From positions 2,418,001 to 2,482,000 of the forward strand of contig NZ_CP047025.1 in NCBI RefSeq assembly GCF_009796845.1: 64,000 nt of DNA, read 5' to 3'. A program made the position numbers and the translations under genes. Positions 8,397 to 15,459 of the stretch are shown here, in pieces; position 1 is the stretch's first letter; each line of letters starts with the position of its first letter. This DNA comes from Cobetia sp. L2A1. Its GTDB lineage: Bacteria > Pseudomonadota > Gammaproteobacteria > Pseudomonadales > Halomonadaceae. The notes under the pieces are model-generated. The model was not told the DNA's origin and made no database searches. It saw nothing but the letters and a program-made list of their open reading frames with translations.

Positions 8397-8945
8397 CTAC
8401 CACTGCATGACGATGAACGTCAGTGTCATCACGCCGATGGCGACCATCCAGGCACCCAGCACGCGCTGGGCGATCACGAAAGCCGCCTCTGGCAACACGC
8501 GCCCGATCAGGGCAAACACCCCCCAGCACAAGAGGATGGTGCCCAGAATCGTCCCCAGCACTCCGACAAGCAACGCGGCGGGCGTAGTCGCCACGTCATG
8601 CCCCAGAAACAGCAGCCCCACGATCAGCCCCGCCATCAATGCCGGAACACGTGCCATCGCGGCATGCCCCCAGGCTGTACGCAGCGGCAGATGGATCGAC
8701 ACCAGCAAGGCGAAGAACATCGCAAGCCCGACCACTCCCATCACTAGGTAATCCGGTGCGAACAGCGACACCGCGATACCCAGCACCATGCCATTGATCA
8801 CTCGCAGAACATGGCGCATCACCTCGCAAGCCGTGAAACGACTCTGAGTGGCAACACCGACCAGCCCTGCCGTCAGCAGCATGTAGAGAATGACGGGGCT
8901 TCCGGCGGCGGCTTGAAAGCCCAACATCAACTGATCCTGCCACAT
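8397..8945 (-). CDS. Six-helix membrane protein, partner of the HupE-like permease
   Basis: This 182-residue protein is almost entirely hydrophobic, with about six membrane helices. Motif-like pieces are LGFQAAAGSPVILYMLL at the N-terminus, HAAMARVPALMAG in the middle and a GHDVATTP loop. The ATG at 8945 begins on the last base of the HupE-like stop codon (TGATG), so translation is coupled. An in-frame GTG lies three bases further upstream. The size and helix number resemble HupE/UreJ proteins, but the hallmark HP-G-DH motif is absent. It may be a degenerate second subunit of the permease. No specific family was recognised. Confidence 0.7.
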   Translation of the reverse strand: MWQDQLMLGFQAAAGSPVILYMLLTAGLVGVATQSRFTACEVMRHVLRVINGMVLGIAVSLFAPDYLVMGVVGLAMFFALLVSIHLPLRTAWGHAAMARVPALMAGLIVGLLFLGHDVATTPAALLVGVLGTILGTILLCWGVFALIGRVLPEAAFVIAQRVLGAWMVAIGVMTLTFIVMQW

Positions 8946-9589
8946 CACGCCAGAGCCTCTATCAGGAAGTAGACGCCCAGCAAGGCCGTCACCGCGCCCA
9001 ACACTCGCAACAGCTGGCCTTGACGGAAACGCTCTGCCAGCACACCGACACCGATACCCGCGGCGTGCAACGAACCAGTCGCCAGCATGAAGCCGATGGC
9101 AAAGGCGAACGGATCAGAGGCCAACGGTAACTCCGCCCCATGGGCATAGCCATGACAGATGGCGAACACTGATACCACCAGACAAGCGATCCACAATGGC
9201 AATTTCACTCGTCCGGCAATGAAGATCCCCAGCACCAGCGCCGAGAGCGCGATACCGATCTCGATCCCCGGCAGAGGAATCCCGACAATGCCGACGACAC
9301 TGCCCAGCGCCATGATCATCGGGAAGACAACCGGCAACAGCCAGGTGGCGGGACGCCCGAGAATGACACCCCATAGCCCTACCGCTGCCATGGCGGTGAA
9401 GTGGTCCAGCCCGGTCAGCGGATGGAGGAAACCAGCCGCGAATCCGCCGACGGAATCCGTATCCACATGAGCTTCGGCCATGCGTGAAAATAGCAGTAAC
9501 AAGAAAGCCATGCTGAGTGCGCATGTACGGGCAGTGCTTGGCCGTAAACACTGGGGAAGCGTCATCATGTAGTCATCCATCGAGGTCAA
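8945..9589 (-). CDS. HupE/UreJ-family membrane permease
   Basis: This 214-residue protein carries the family hallmark HPLTGLDHFTAMAAVG near residue 57 and HAAGIGVG near residue 178. HupE/UreJ proteins are linked to nickel or cobalt uptake. A signal peptide is likely cleaved after MAEA, leaving an N-terminal His in the mature protein as in other members. The TTG at 9589 is used because GGGAGG lies seven bases upstream; an in-frame ATG at 9580 has no such site. That GGGAGG lies in the 3' arm of a terminator-like hairpin, which is unusual. No urease or hydrogenase gene is nearby; the neighbours are YHYH proteins. Confidence 0.82.
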   Translation of the reverse strand: MTSMDDYMMTLPQCLRPSTARTCALSMAFLLLLFSRMAEAHVDTDSVGGFAAGFLHPLTGLDHFTAMAAVGLWGVILGRPATWLLPVVFPMIMALGSVVGIVGIPLPGIEIGIALSALVLGIFIAGRVKLPLWIACLVVSVFAICHGYAHGAELPLASDPFAFAIGFMLATGSLHAAGIGVGVLAERFRQGQLLRVLGAVTALLGVYFLIEALA

Positions 9590-9636
9590 TAAAAAGCCTC
9601 CCCCCTATGCAGAAAAGAATGCATTGGAAGAAGGCT
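9587..9636 (-). terminator. Terminator hairpin overlapping the HupE ribosome binding site
   Basis: Read on the minus strand, AAGCCT plus a pyrimidine stretch pairs with a G-run plus AGGCTT. An inner ATGCA/TGCAT stem sits around an eight-base loop, and TTTATT follows. It ends the lectin-like gene (stop at 9650). Its 3' arm contains the GGGAGG that best fits the HupE-like start. Confidence 0.65.
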
Positions 9637-9649
9637 TGTTCATGCGAAG

Positions 9650-10309
9650 TTACTTGGCAAAGCAGTACAAGAGACCATCTCCACCGGTGCTTTTCAGCGC
9701 CGGGATATCACAGCCCTTGGTCTGGTGTGCCGAATTCCATGAGGTCGGCTGAGCGCCTCCCCCCTGGCGGTCGAAGTGTCCGACCATGACACCTTCATCA
9801 TTGCTTGAACTGGTCCAGTCCTGACAGGTGCCACCTTCGAGCTCACCTTGGGCATTGGAGGCGGTGAGGATGTCATGACGATTGGGAGTATCCCCATAGC
9901 CAGTGATGTGTTCGCCCTTCTCCGTCAAGGCGGTCGCCTGACTGACGTTGGTGGCCACGGAATGCAGTGCCTCGACATCCTTGGCGACCATCACACCCTC
10001 GGCGTTGTACCAGGGGCCGGCACCAATGCGATCACGCGCATTCTCTTCGCTGGTAGACAGGTAAGCTGCCCACTGCCTGTCACCCACCCCTGCCGACTCT
10101 GCCAGTGACTGACAATGCGCATCAGCCCCTTTGACACCGCCGAAATCACCGCCCTTGCCGGGATTGTGACTGGTGACGAAGAAGCTCATGGAAGCATCCC
10201 CTGCGGCACCCTCCGCTGCGAGCGCCTGAGCACTTGCCAGACTTGCTGCCAGCAGGCCCGCCACCAGAGCCGCCACCCATTTATCACTACCTTGCTTGAC
10301 CGACTTCAT
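9650..10309 (-). CDS. Exported lectin-like protein (DUF1554-like)
   Basis: This 219-residue exported protein has a signal peptide ending in SAQALA (start at 10309, with AGGAG eight bases upstream). The mature domain resembles the DUF1554/C-type-lectin-like fold. Visible features are FFVTSHNPGKGGDFGG, GADAHCQSLAE, a WAAYLST strand, WYNAEG, TGYG, CQDWTS and a C-terminal LLYCFAK. The four cysteines fit two disulfides. Such proteins are extracellular or periplasmic with unknown ligands. It is in the YHYH/HupE block and ends at a hairpin before the permease gene. Confidence 0.75.
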   Translation of the reverse strand: MKSVKQGSDKWVAALVAGLLAASLASAQALAAEGAAGDASMSFFVTSHNPGKGGDFGGVKGADAHCQSLAESAGVGDRQWAAYLSTSEENARDRIGAGPWYNAEGVMVAKDVEALHSVATNVSQATALTEKGEHITGYGDTPNRHDILTASNAQGELEGGTCQDWTSSSNDEGVMVGHFDRQGGGAQPTSWNSAHQTKGCDIPALKSTGGDGLLYCFAK

Positions 10310-10413
10310 CCTGAAATCTCCTGTCATCATGACTGAAGTACTGGAAATATCGCGTCTCATGCGACGCTTGCTTCACATGACTCTGCGCGACGCGACTCAT
10401 GGCCTACACGACA

Positions 10414-10439
10414 GACAGGCCACACGAAGATGGCCTGTC
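10414..10439 (-). terminator. Terminator of YHYH copy 2
   Basis: A perfect 9-bp stem, GACAGGCCA (10414-10422) with TGGCCTGTC (10431-10439), lies just past the stop codon of the minus-strand YHYH gene. The T-run after it is poor. Confidence 0.6.
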
Positions 10440-10442
10440 AGA

Positions 10443-11498
10443 TTACTGCTCGTTGGCATCACCGGATGCATCATCGCTTTCCGGACCGCCTATGGGTGCA
10501 ACACCATCCGGGCCCGGACCTGGCCCCTGGCCCGGTGCGCGTGGGGAACCGATCCCCATCTTGGCATTGGTGGTGAAGTTCTCCTTCGCCATCTCGCCTT
10601 TCAAGCACTTGGGCAGGTTGGGGAATTCTTCCGTGGCGTGATAGTGATACTCGCCTTCCGGGTGACGCTTGGTCGGGCCGAAGTGGCCATTGCAGCTGTC
10701 GAGATCCGTCGGCACTTCCCCCGTCGGATCTTCGCTGCCGAACATCGGATAACCATCGAAGGCATAAGCGAATTGAGCACTGTGGCTCTGTGGCAGCTGG
10801 CAGTTGACATCCACCTCTTCCTTGGAATAGACGGCGTCGATATCCGTTGCAGTCGCGTGCCAGTGATACCAGCCGCCGGGGTCGGTATGCCCTCCACAGG
10901 TATCCAGAGCCGGCAGATTGCCGGTATCCAGCACTGACGGCGCATCCGCGAAGATCGGGACACCATCCAGTGCCAGCCCGACCTTGGCCACGGTACCCAG
11001 TGACGTGGGCTCTTTCGCCTCCACTGGCTCCAGCGGCAACAGAATCGTCATCTCGACGCTTTCATCCGGGGAGACGTTCAGACAGTTGTTGTCGTCGACC
11101 GGCTTCTTGCTCAAGTCCGTCATGATGTGGAGTTTTTCATCCTCATCATAGAAATGGAAGCCAAGCGTATCGAGCATTTCAAAGAAGCTGCGATCCAGAC
11201 GATACAGACCCGGTCTGGTGCCATCCCAATCCCAGATGCCACCGGCATCATCCAGTGTCGGAGGGCAGAAAGGGCCTGTCTTGAGGTCGTCTGGCTTATG
11301 CTTGACGACAATCCTGGTGCATTGGGTAGTGGTGCCATTTTCAAGGGTACATTCCACTGTCTCAGGCGCCTTGACCAGCGCAGATTCAGAGAACTGTCCC
11401 GGCACGACTTCGGCGCGAGCGGCGCTGGCCAACAACAAGGAGGCAGGCAACACCGCGGCCAGCCATGCCGTCTTGCTCACAAGGGATACTGGCTTCAT
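10443..11498 (-). CDS. YHYH-domain exported protein (copy 2)
   Basis: This 351-residue exported protein has a signal peptide ending in ASAARA, with the start at 11498 and GGAG six bases upstream. An N-terminal cysteine-rich domain (VECTL, TTTQCTRIVVK, GPFCPPTLDD) matches the same region of copy 3, so the two are paralogues. Two YHYH blocks follow: LDTCGGH with GGWYHWH, and LDSCNGH with EGEYHYH. A tryptophan replaces Tyr in the first block. GLALDGVPIF and AFDGYPMFG are the usual connecting motifs. The C-terminus is a Pro/Gly-rich acidic tail. Function unknown; metal or small-molecule binding in the periplasm is plausible. It is preceded by a terminator-like leader. Confidence 0.85.
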   Translation of the reverse strand: MKPVSLVSKTAWLAAVLPASLLLASAARAEVVPGQFSESALVKAPETVECTLENGTTTQCTRIVVKHKPDDLKTGPFCPPTLDDAGGIWDWDGTRPGLYRLDRSFFEMLDTLGFHFYDEDEKLHIMTDLSKKPVDDNNCLNVSPDESVEMTILLPLEPVEAKEPTSLGTVAKVGLALDGVPIFADAPSVLDTGNLPALDTCGGHTDPGGWYHWHATATDIDAVYSKEEVDVNCQLPQSHSAQFAYAFDGYPMFGSEDPTGEVPTDLDSCNGHFGPTKRHPEGEYHYHATEEFPNLPKCLKGEMAKENFTTNAKMGIGSPRAPGQGPGPGPDGVAPIGGPESDDASGDANEQ

Positions 11499-11508
11499 GT
11501 AAGGCTCC

Positions 11509-11561
11509 AAAAAAAAGCGCCCGCAACTGATCAGTGGGGACATCATCAGTCAGACGGGCGC
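11509..11561 (-). terminator. Leader terminator just upstream of YHYH copy 2
   Basis: On the minus strand, GCGCCCG (11561-11555) pairs with CGGGCGC (11523-11517), with an inner ACTGAT/ATCAGT stem. A run of eight T follows and then directly GGAGCC, the ribosome binding site of YHYH copy 2. It would stop read-through or act as an attenuator in the leader. Confidence 0.75.
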
Positions 11562-11748
11562 AGGATATTACGTAAAAGCGTCAGTGCCGCTATCCATGAA
11601 CAGCAACACGAACATTATACCAAAACAATACACATATCTTTCAATAATCATACAGACATGCAGCAAGCAGAATCATTTCGCTGACAGGCACTGGACAGGT
11701 GCGCCATCACGGGATTCCGCCCAGGCAGTAAAAAACGGCAAGAACAGT

Positions 11749-11767
11749 AAAAAAGCACTCAGTGCTT
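11749..11767 (-). terminator. Compact terminator with the stop codon as loop
   Basis: On the minus strand AAGCAC, TGA and GTGCTT form a 6-bp hairpin whose three-base loop is the stop codon of the small exported protein. It is followed by TTTT. Termination of translation and transcription coincide. Confidence 0.6.
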
Positions 11768-12067
11768 GTCGCCCTTGGGTGCGTCATCTGGCAGGCAAGC
11801 CGTTTCACCACCCTTGGGAGGGGCGACGCACTGACCCGGCACCAGTGAATCAGCGTTCGGTACCTTGATCTGACACTGGTCACCCACCTGCTTGTCAGCA
11901 CAGGCATCAAAGGCCTCCTGCGGGGGTTTGCCATTAGGCGGCCCACCACTCGGCGGCTGTTGAGCAGCACTCATCCCGCTCACTGTCAGCAGTGCAGTCG
12001 TCATCAGGAGCATTGCTCCGACACGCGCCATCTTGGGCACGGCGGCAGACATATGAGTGAAATTCAT
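11759..12067 (-). CDS. Small exported Pro/Gly- and Cys-containing protein
   Basis: This 102-residue protein has an export signal (hydrophobic ARVGAMLLMTTALLTVSGMSAA) and a short mature part. A Pro/Gly-rich stretch (PPSGGPPNGKPPQ) is followed by four cysteines in CADKQVGDQC, GQC and TAC spacing, compatible with two disulfides. The start at 12067 has AAGGA seven bases or so upstream. It lies between two YHYH genes and shares their Pro/Gly-rich composition, so it is probably part of the same periplasmic or secreted system. No family was recognised. Confidence 0.7.
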   Translation of the reverse strand: MNFTHMSAAVPKMARVGAMLLMTTALLTVSGMSAAQQPPSGGPPNGKPPQEAFDACADKQVGDQCQIKVPNADSLVPGQCVAPPKGGETACLPDDAPKGDKH

Positions 12068-12132
12068 CGTGCTGTTCCTTGTGTTCCTGTTGATGGGCAA
12101 ATCCTGCGACTTGACTGTGCAAGCAATAAGTC

Positions 12133-12171
12133 AAAAAACAGTACGCAACGAGGTAGATACGTCACGCACTG
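12133..12171 (-). terminator. Rho-independent terminator of YHYH copy 3
   Basis: On the minus strand a 12-bp stem with three wobble pairs (CAGTGCGTGACG with CGTTGCGTACTG) is followed by TTTTTT. It lies just after the YHYH copy 3 stop. Confidence 0.75.
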
Positions 12172-12191
12172 TCGCACGCTCTGCCACGTGA

Positions 12192-13259
12192 TTACTCTGC
12201 AGCTTCGGGACGCTCCTGGCCCGGCGGCGGACCATCCGGACGCTCACCATCCTGACCCGGCGGCGGACCTGCCGGAAGCTCATCTGCCTTGCAGACAGCA
12301 TCCGCAGAGTGGAGTGCACAGCCGCTTTCTCCGTGGAAGCAACCCAGGATCGCGTTCTTCTCGGCACTGTTGCCGTGGTAGTGATAACCAATGCTCTTGG
12401 CGGTGTGACCACTGCAGGCGTCAAGGTCCGCGTCTTCCGCGTCATCGCCGGTCAGCTTGGCCAGGATCGGGTATCCGTCCATCGCGAAGCCGATCATCGG
12501 GGCGTCCGCCTCGGCCACCTTCTCTTCCGGGCTACAGCCATTGGCGCCGTGGTAGTGATAGCCGGCATGCAGGTTCACGTGACCGCCACAATCATCCAGC
12601 GGTGCCACGGTATGAGCCGCGAGAATGACATCCTGCGGGGCAGAACCATCAAAGACGACCCCATTGAACGCCACACCACGCTGGCCATGCTGATTGTCAT
12701 CTGGCTCGCCTTCCAGCGGCACCGGCACCAATGGCAGCACGTAGGTCGTTTCCGTCAGCTCATCCATGTAAGCCGGGTCACACTTCACGCAGTAGTTGTT
12801 GTATTCATCAGCCACGATTATTGCCGCCGCAGCTGCACAGGCTTCCTTGGTATCCGTGACGTTGATCTTGCCAGTCTCCTTGTCGAACAACTGCCATTCG
12901 GGGTCGTCATAGAAGGTGGCCAGATTCTCGATGAAGGCACCATCAACATCAATAGATTTGCCATCGCGCATCCAGATGCCGCCTTTATCGTCGCCATCAC
13001 CAATGTTCTCCGGGCACCAGGAGCCCATCTCGTCATGGTCCAGTGAATTCTTGAGGGTGATGCTGAAGCACTGGGTCTCGGTGCCGCCGGAAAGCGTGCA
13101 GTCCACCACCTTGGGGCCCTCAACGATGCTCTTGGCATCGAACATCGACTTGATGTGCTCCAGACGTGCCGAGACATCCATCTCATGAGCCATCGCAGAG
13201 CCGGAGGCCATCAGTCCCATTGCACTACTCAGCAACATCGTGCCTGCAAAATGCTTCAT
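12192..13259 (-). CDS. YHYH-domain exported protein (copy 3)
   Basis: This 355-residue exported protein has a signal peptide ending in ASGSAMA (start at 13259). The N-terminal domain (VDCTL, TETQCFSITLK, GSWCPENIGD, GGIW) is clearly paralogous to that of copy 2. It has two perfect motifs: DDCGGH with AGYHYHG, and LDACSGH with IGYHYHG, plus GVAFNG and AMDGYPI between them. The C-terminus is a low-complexity PPPGQ-type tail. This is the most canonical copy of the three. It is the first gene of the minus-strand block, facing the divergent DUF6152 gene across a 530-base region. Function unknown. Confidence 0.87.
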   Translation of the reverse strand: MKHFAGTMLLSSAMGLMASGSAMAHEMDVSARLEHIKSMFDAKSIVEGPKVVDCTLSGGTETQCFSITLKNSLDHDEMGSWCPENIGDGDDKGGIWMRDGKSIDVDGAFIENLATFYDDPEWQLFDKETGKINVTDTKEACAAAAAIIVADEYNNYCVKCDPAYMDELTETTYVLPLVPVPLEGEPDDNQHGQRGVAFNGVVFDGSAPQDVILAAHTVAPLDDCGGHVNLHAGYHYHGANGCSPEEKVAEADAPMIGFAMDGYPILAKLTGDDAEDADLDACSGHTAKSIGYHYHGNSAEKNAILGCFHGESGCALHSADAVCKADELPAGPPPGQDGERPDGPPPGQERPEAAE

Positions 13260-13789
13260 GTAATCATCCCTATTGCGTGATATTGGCAGATGACAAGGGT
13301 CTACATCGAGGTGATGCCGACTGTCTTGTCTAACTAATATTGTTACCGCGAGACGCAACATTCACCCATCATCCAATAAACGAAGAATCGCTGCCAGCCT
13401 AATGAAATCCCTTTCAGCATAGCAGCAATCACGGTGCCGACCCGTCGGATAACAGCGCCAAACCCCCTCCCAACAATGCAAATAAACGTCAAAAATCTCC
13501 GGGCTTTTCATGGCTGCCTCTGAGTCATCATCACCATGGCCAATGTTTGTCTTCAGTAGGCGAAATGCCATGAAAGACACCACGTATCGTGCCATCACAT
13601 TTCGTCAACATTTCCTGCACTACTTCACCGCTAGACTCGCCATCATTCATCAATATCCATACATCATCTTGTTCCTTGTCGAGATGCTAACGATGTCCTG
13701 ACCATGATCATGATCATGATCATGACGATTCAGTTTGCTTCAGAAGACGGTGCCCTTGTCTTCCTTTTTCTCAATCGGACACCCTACCC
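13260..13789. promoter_or_regulatory. Divergent promoter region of the YHYH block
   Basis: These 530 bases separate the minus-strand YHYH genes from the plus-strand DUF6152 gene. Short reading frames inside lack ribosome binding sites and family features. The most notable element is the (CATGAT)3 CATGAC repeat at 13703-13726. The region should carry promoters for both sides. Confidence 0.5.
13703..13726. repeat. CATGAT hexamer tandem repeat
   Basis: Three CATGAT units are followed by CATGAC. Each junction forms the palindrome ATGATCAT. It lies about 65 bases before the DUF6152 start and could be an operator or a slippage-prone spacer. Confidence 0.8.
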
Positions 13790-14965
13790 ATGAGATATCT
13801 CTCAGCTCAGACCGCCCTCGGCCTCTCTCTCCTCCTCACAGGCATAGCTCAGCCCGCTTGGGCGCACCACGGCGTGAATTCGGAGTTTGATGTCACCAAG
13901 GATGTCGACATTTCCGGCACCCTCTCACGCGCACGACTCGTCAACCCGCATTCCTATCTGTACATCGAATCGACGACAAATGATGACAAACCCGAGACCT
14001 GGGCGTGCGAAATGGGCTCATGGACGGCGCTCAAGCGTGATGGCTGGACCAAGGACATGTTGCAGACAGGGACTCACGTCACCGTTCACGGCCATCCCTC
14101 GCGCACAGAGGCGCTGGGGTGCGTCGTCGAGCAATTATCACTGGCAGATGGCACCCAGCTGGATACTCGCCCCGAGCATGAAACGAGCGATACAAAAAGT
14201 ACGGCAGATGAACAAGCGCAGCGGGCGACGACTCAGGACGGCACTCCCACTCTTGCTGGCAACTGGGCCGCGATACACTTCCAGCCACTCGCACCTGGGG
14301 CTGGCGGTCCTCCGGGAGAACACGGCCCGCAACTGGGGCCACGTCCGGATCACGGCATGCCACCGTCAGGCGGCATGCCGCCCGAAGGCGCGGACCGCCC
14401 AGCACAATCTCTGCCCAAGGACCTGCCCGTGACAGCTGCCGCAAAGACAGCCTCCAAGGGTTACGATCGTGATGACAACCCTCGCTTCAACTGCATGGCG
14501 ACCAATATCTTCGAAGACTGGACCTTCGATGAGATGGTCAATCATATCGAGCAGACTGCTGACACCGTTCATATTGACTACGGCTTCATGGATCTCGAAC
14601 GCACCATTTATCTGAACCAGGTAAAGCACCCGTCAGACCTCACGCCCAGTCGGGCGGGGCACTCCATCGGCCATTGGGAAAATGGCAAGCTGGTCGTGGA
14701 CACCCGCGGCTTCACGCCGGGCTATCTTCTGGCATCGCCCATGGACGGCGTCGCGCTGATGAACAGTGCACAACTGCATACCGTGGAGACATTCTGGCGG
14801 GATGAGGACGGTGTCACGCTGCATCGCAGTTACACCATCGAAGACCCGATCTATCTGACAGAGCCGCTGACAGGACAGGACGATGTCGTGGCGACCGATG
14901 ATGCCTACGAGGAGTATCACTGCGACGACCTGACCAATGCCGGCCATGTTGAGCCGCCCCACTGA
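13790..14965 (+). CDS. Exported DUF6152-type protein with C-terminal domain
   Basis: This 391-residue exported protein has a signal peptide ending in AQPAWA, followed by HHGVNSEFD, the hallmark start of DUF6152 domains. NPHSYLYIE and TWACEMGSW follow within the first 110 residues. A Pro/Gly/His-rich linker spans about residues 165-205. The second domain (about 215-385) has IEQTADTVHIDYGF, TPSRAGHSIGHWENGKLV and VETFWRDEDGV, a pattern often seen in exported proteins of unknown function. It is the first of three plus-strand genes and is followed by two membrane proteins. Role unknown; location and histidines suggest a link to the adjacent YHYH/HupE genes. Confidence 0.8.
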   Translation: MRYLSAQTALGLSLLLTGIAQPAWAHHGVNSEFDVTKDVDISGTLSRARLVNPHSYLYIESTTNDDKPETWACEMGSWTALKRDGWTKDMLQTGTHVTVHGHPSRTEALGCVVEQLSLADGTQLDTRPEHETSDTKSTADEQAQRATTQDGTPTLAGNWAAIHFQPLAPGAGGPPGEHGPQLGPRPDHGMPPSGGMPPEGADRPAQSLPKDLPVTAAAKTASKGYDRDDNPRFNCMATNIFEDWTFDEMVNHIEQTADTVHIDYGFMDLERTIYLNQVKHPSDLTPSRAGHSIGHWENGKLVVDTRGFTPGYLLASPMDGVALMNSAQLHTVETFWRDEDGVTLHRSYTIEDPIYLTEPLTGQDDVVATDDAYEEYHCDDLTNAGHVEPPH

Positions 14966-14981
14966 GGCGAGGGCTTTCCCC

Positions 14982-15440
14982 ATGGAGCTTTGGTTCGCGC
15001 TGGAAGACTCGTGGCTGGGAATGTGGGTGGCAAGCTCTGAATGGGGCTATCCCATCACGCTGTCACTGCACGTGGTGGGCATGGCGATGGTGCTGGGCAT
15101 CAGCTGGATGATCGATCTGCGCGTGCTGGGAATCAACACGGCTGCATCAATCACTGGACTGCTTCGCTATCGAGGCATCGTTCTGCTGGGGGCATTCATC
15201 AGTCTACTGACCGGTATCGGCATGTTCGCGGGGGAGGCCTCAATGGTCTACGACAACACGGCGCTGTGGGCCAAGCTGCTGGTGCTGCCCTTCGCACTGG
15301 GCACAAGCCTGTGGCTTTGGCGGCGTCTTCGCCCGGAAGCGCGTGCGATCCGACCGGCCGACAAGGGGCTGGCGCTGGTCAATCTACTGCTCTGGGGGGC
15401 CGCCATGCTGGCAGGCCGTTTGATCGGGTATTGCTCGTGA
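14982..15440 (+). CDS. DUF6644-like four-helix membrane protein (copy 1)
   Basis: This 152-residue protein has about four membrane helices. The motif YPITLSLHVVGMAMVLGI followed by MIDLRVLGI is typical of the DUF6644-like group. The start at 14982 has GAGGG upstream; a longer in-frame start would overlap the DUF6152 gene. It is adjacent to a second, related gene. The histidine in the second helix could bind haem or metal, but this is only an inference. Function unknown. Confidence 0.72.
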   Translation: MELWFALEDSWLGMWVASSEWGYPITLSLHVVGMAMVLGISWMIDLRVLGINTAASITGLLRYRGIVLLGAFISLLTGIGMFAGEASMVYDNTALWAKLLVLPFALGTSLWLWRRLRPEARAIRPADKGLALVNLLLWGAAMLAGRLIGYCS

Positions 15441-15459
15441 ACTACTTGAGGCACATCCC

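Noticed and set aside
7168..8529. Longer start for YHYH copy 1
   Set aside because: It would overlap the upstream membrane gene by over 130 bases and add a low-quality Arg-rich stretch; the start at 8238 has an excellent ribosome binding site and signal peptide.
8945..9589. HupE-like protein as part of a urease or hydrogenase cluster
   Set aside because: No urease, hydrogenase or accessory gene is in the window; the neighbours are YHYH and lectin-like proteins.
10296..10937. 213-residue plus-strand frame opposite YHYH copy 2
   Set aside because: It is the mirror of a well-supported exported protein, has no ribosome binding site or family motif and would conflict with the YHYH blocks.
12309..13046. 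245-residue plus-strand frame opposite YHYH copy 3
   Set aside because: Same reasoning: antisense to a motif-supported gene, with no domain features of its own.
13362..13598. 78-residue minus-strand frame in the divergent promoter
   Set aside because: No ribosome binding site, no recognisable motif, and composition unlike genes around it.
13703..13726. CATGAT repeat as a CRISPR-like array
   Set aside because: Units are six bases with no spacers and no Cas gene nearby.
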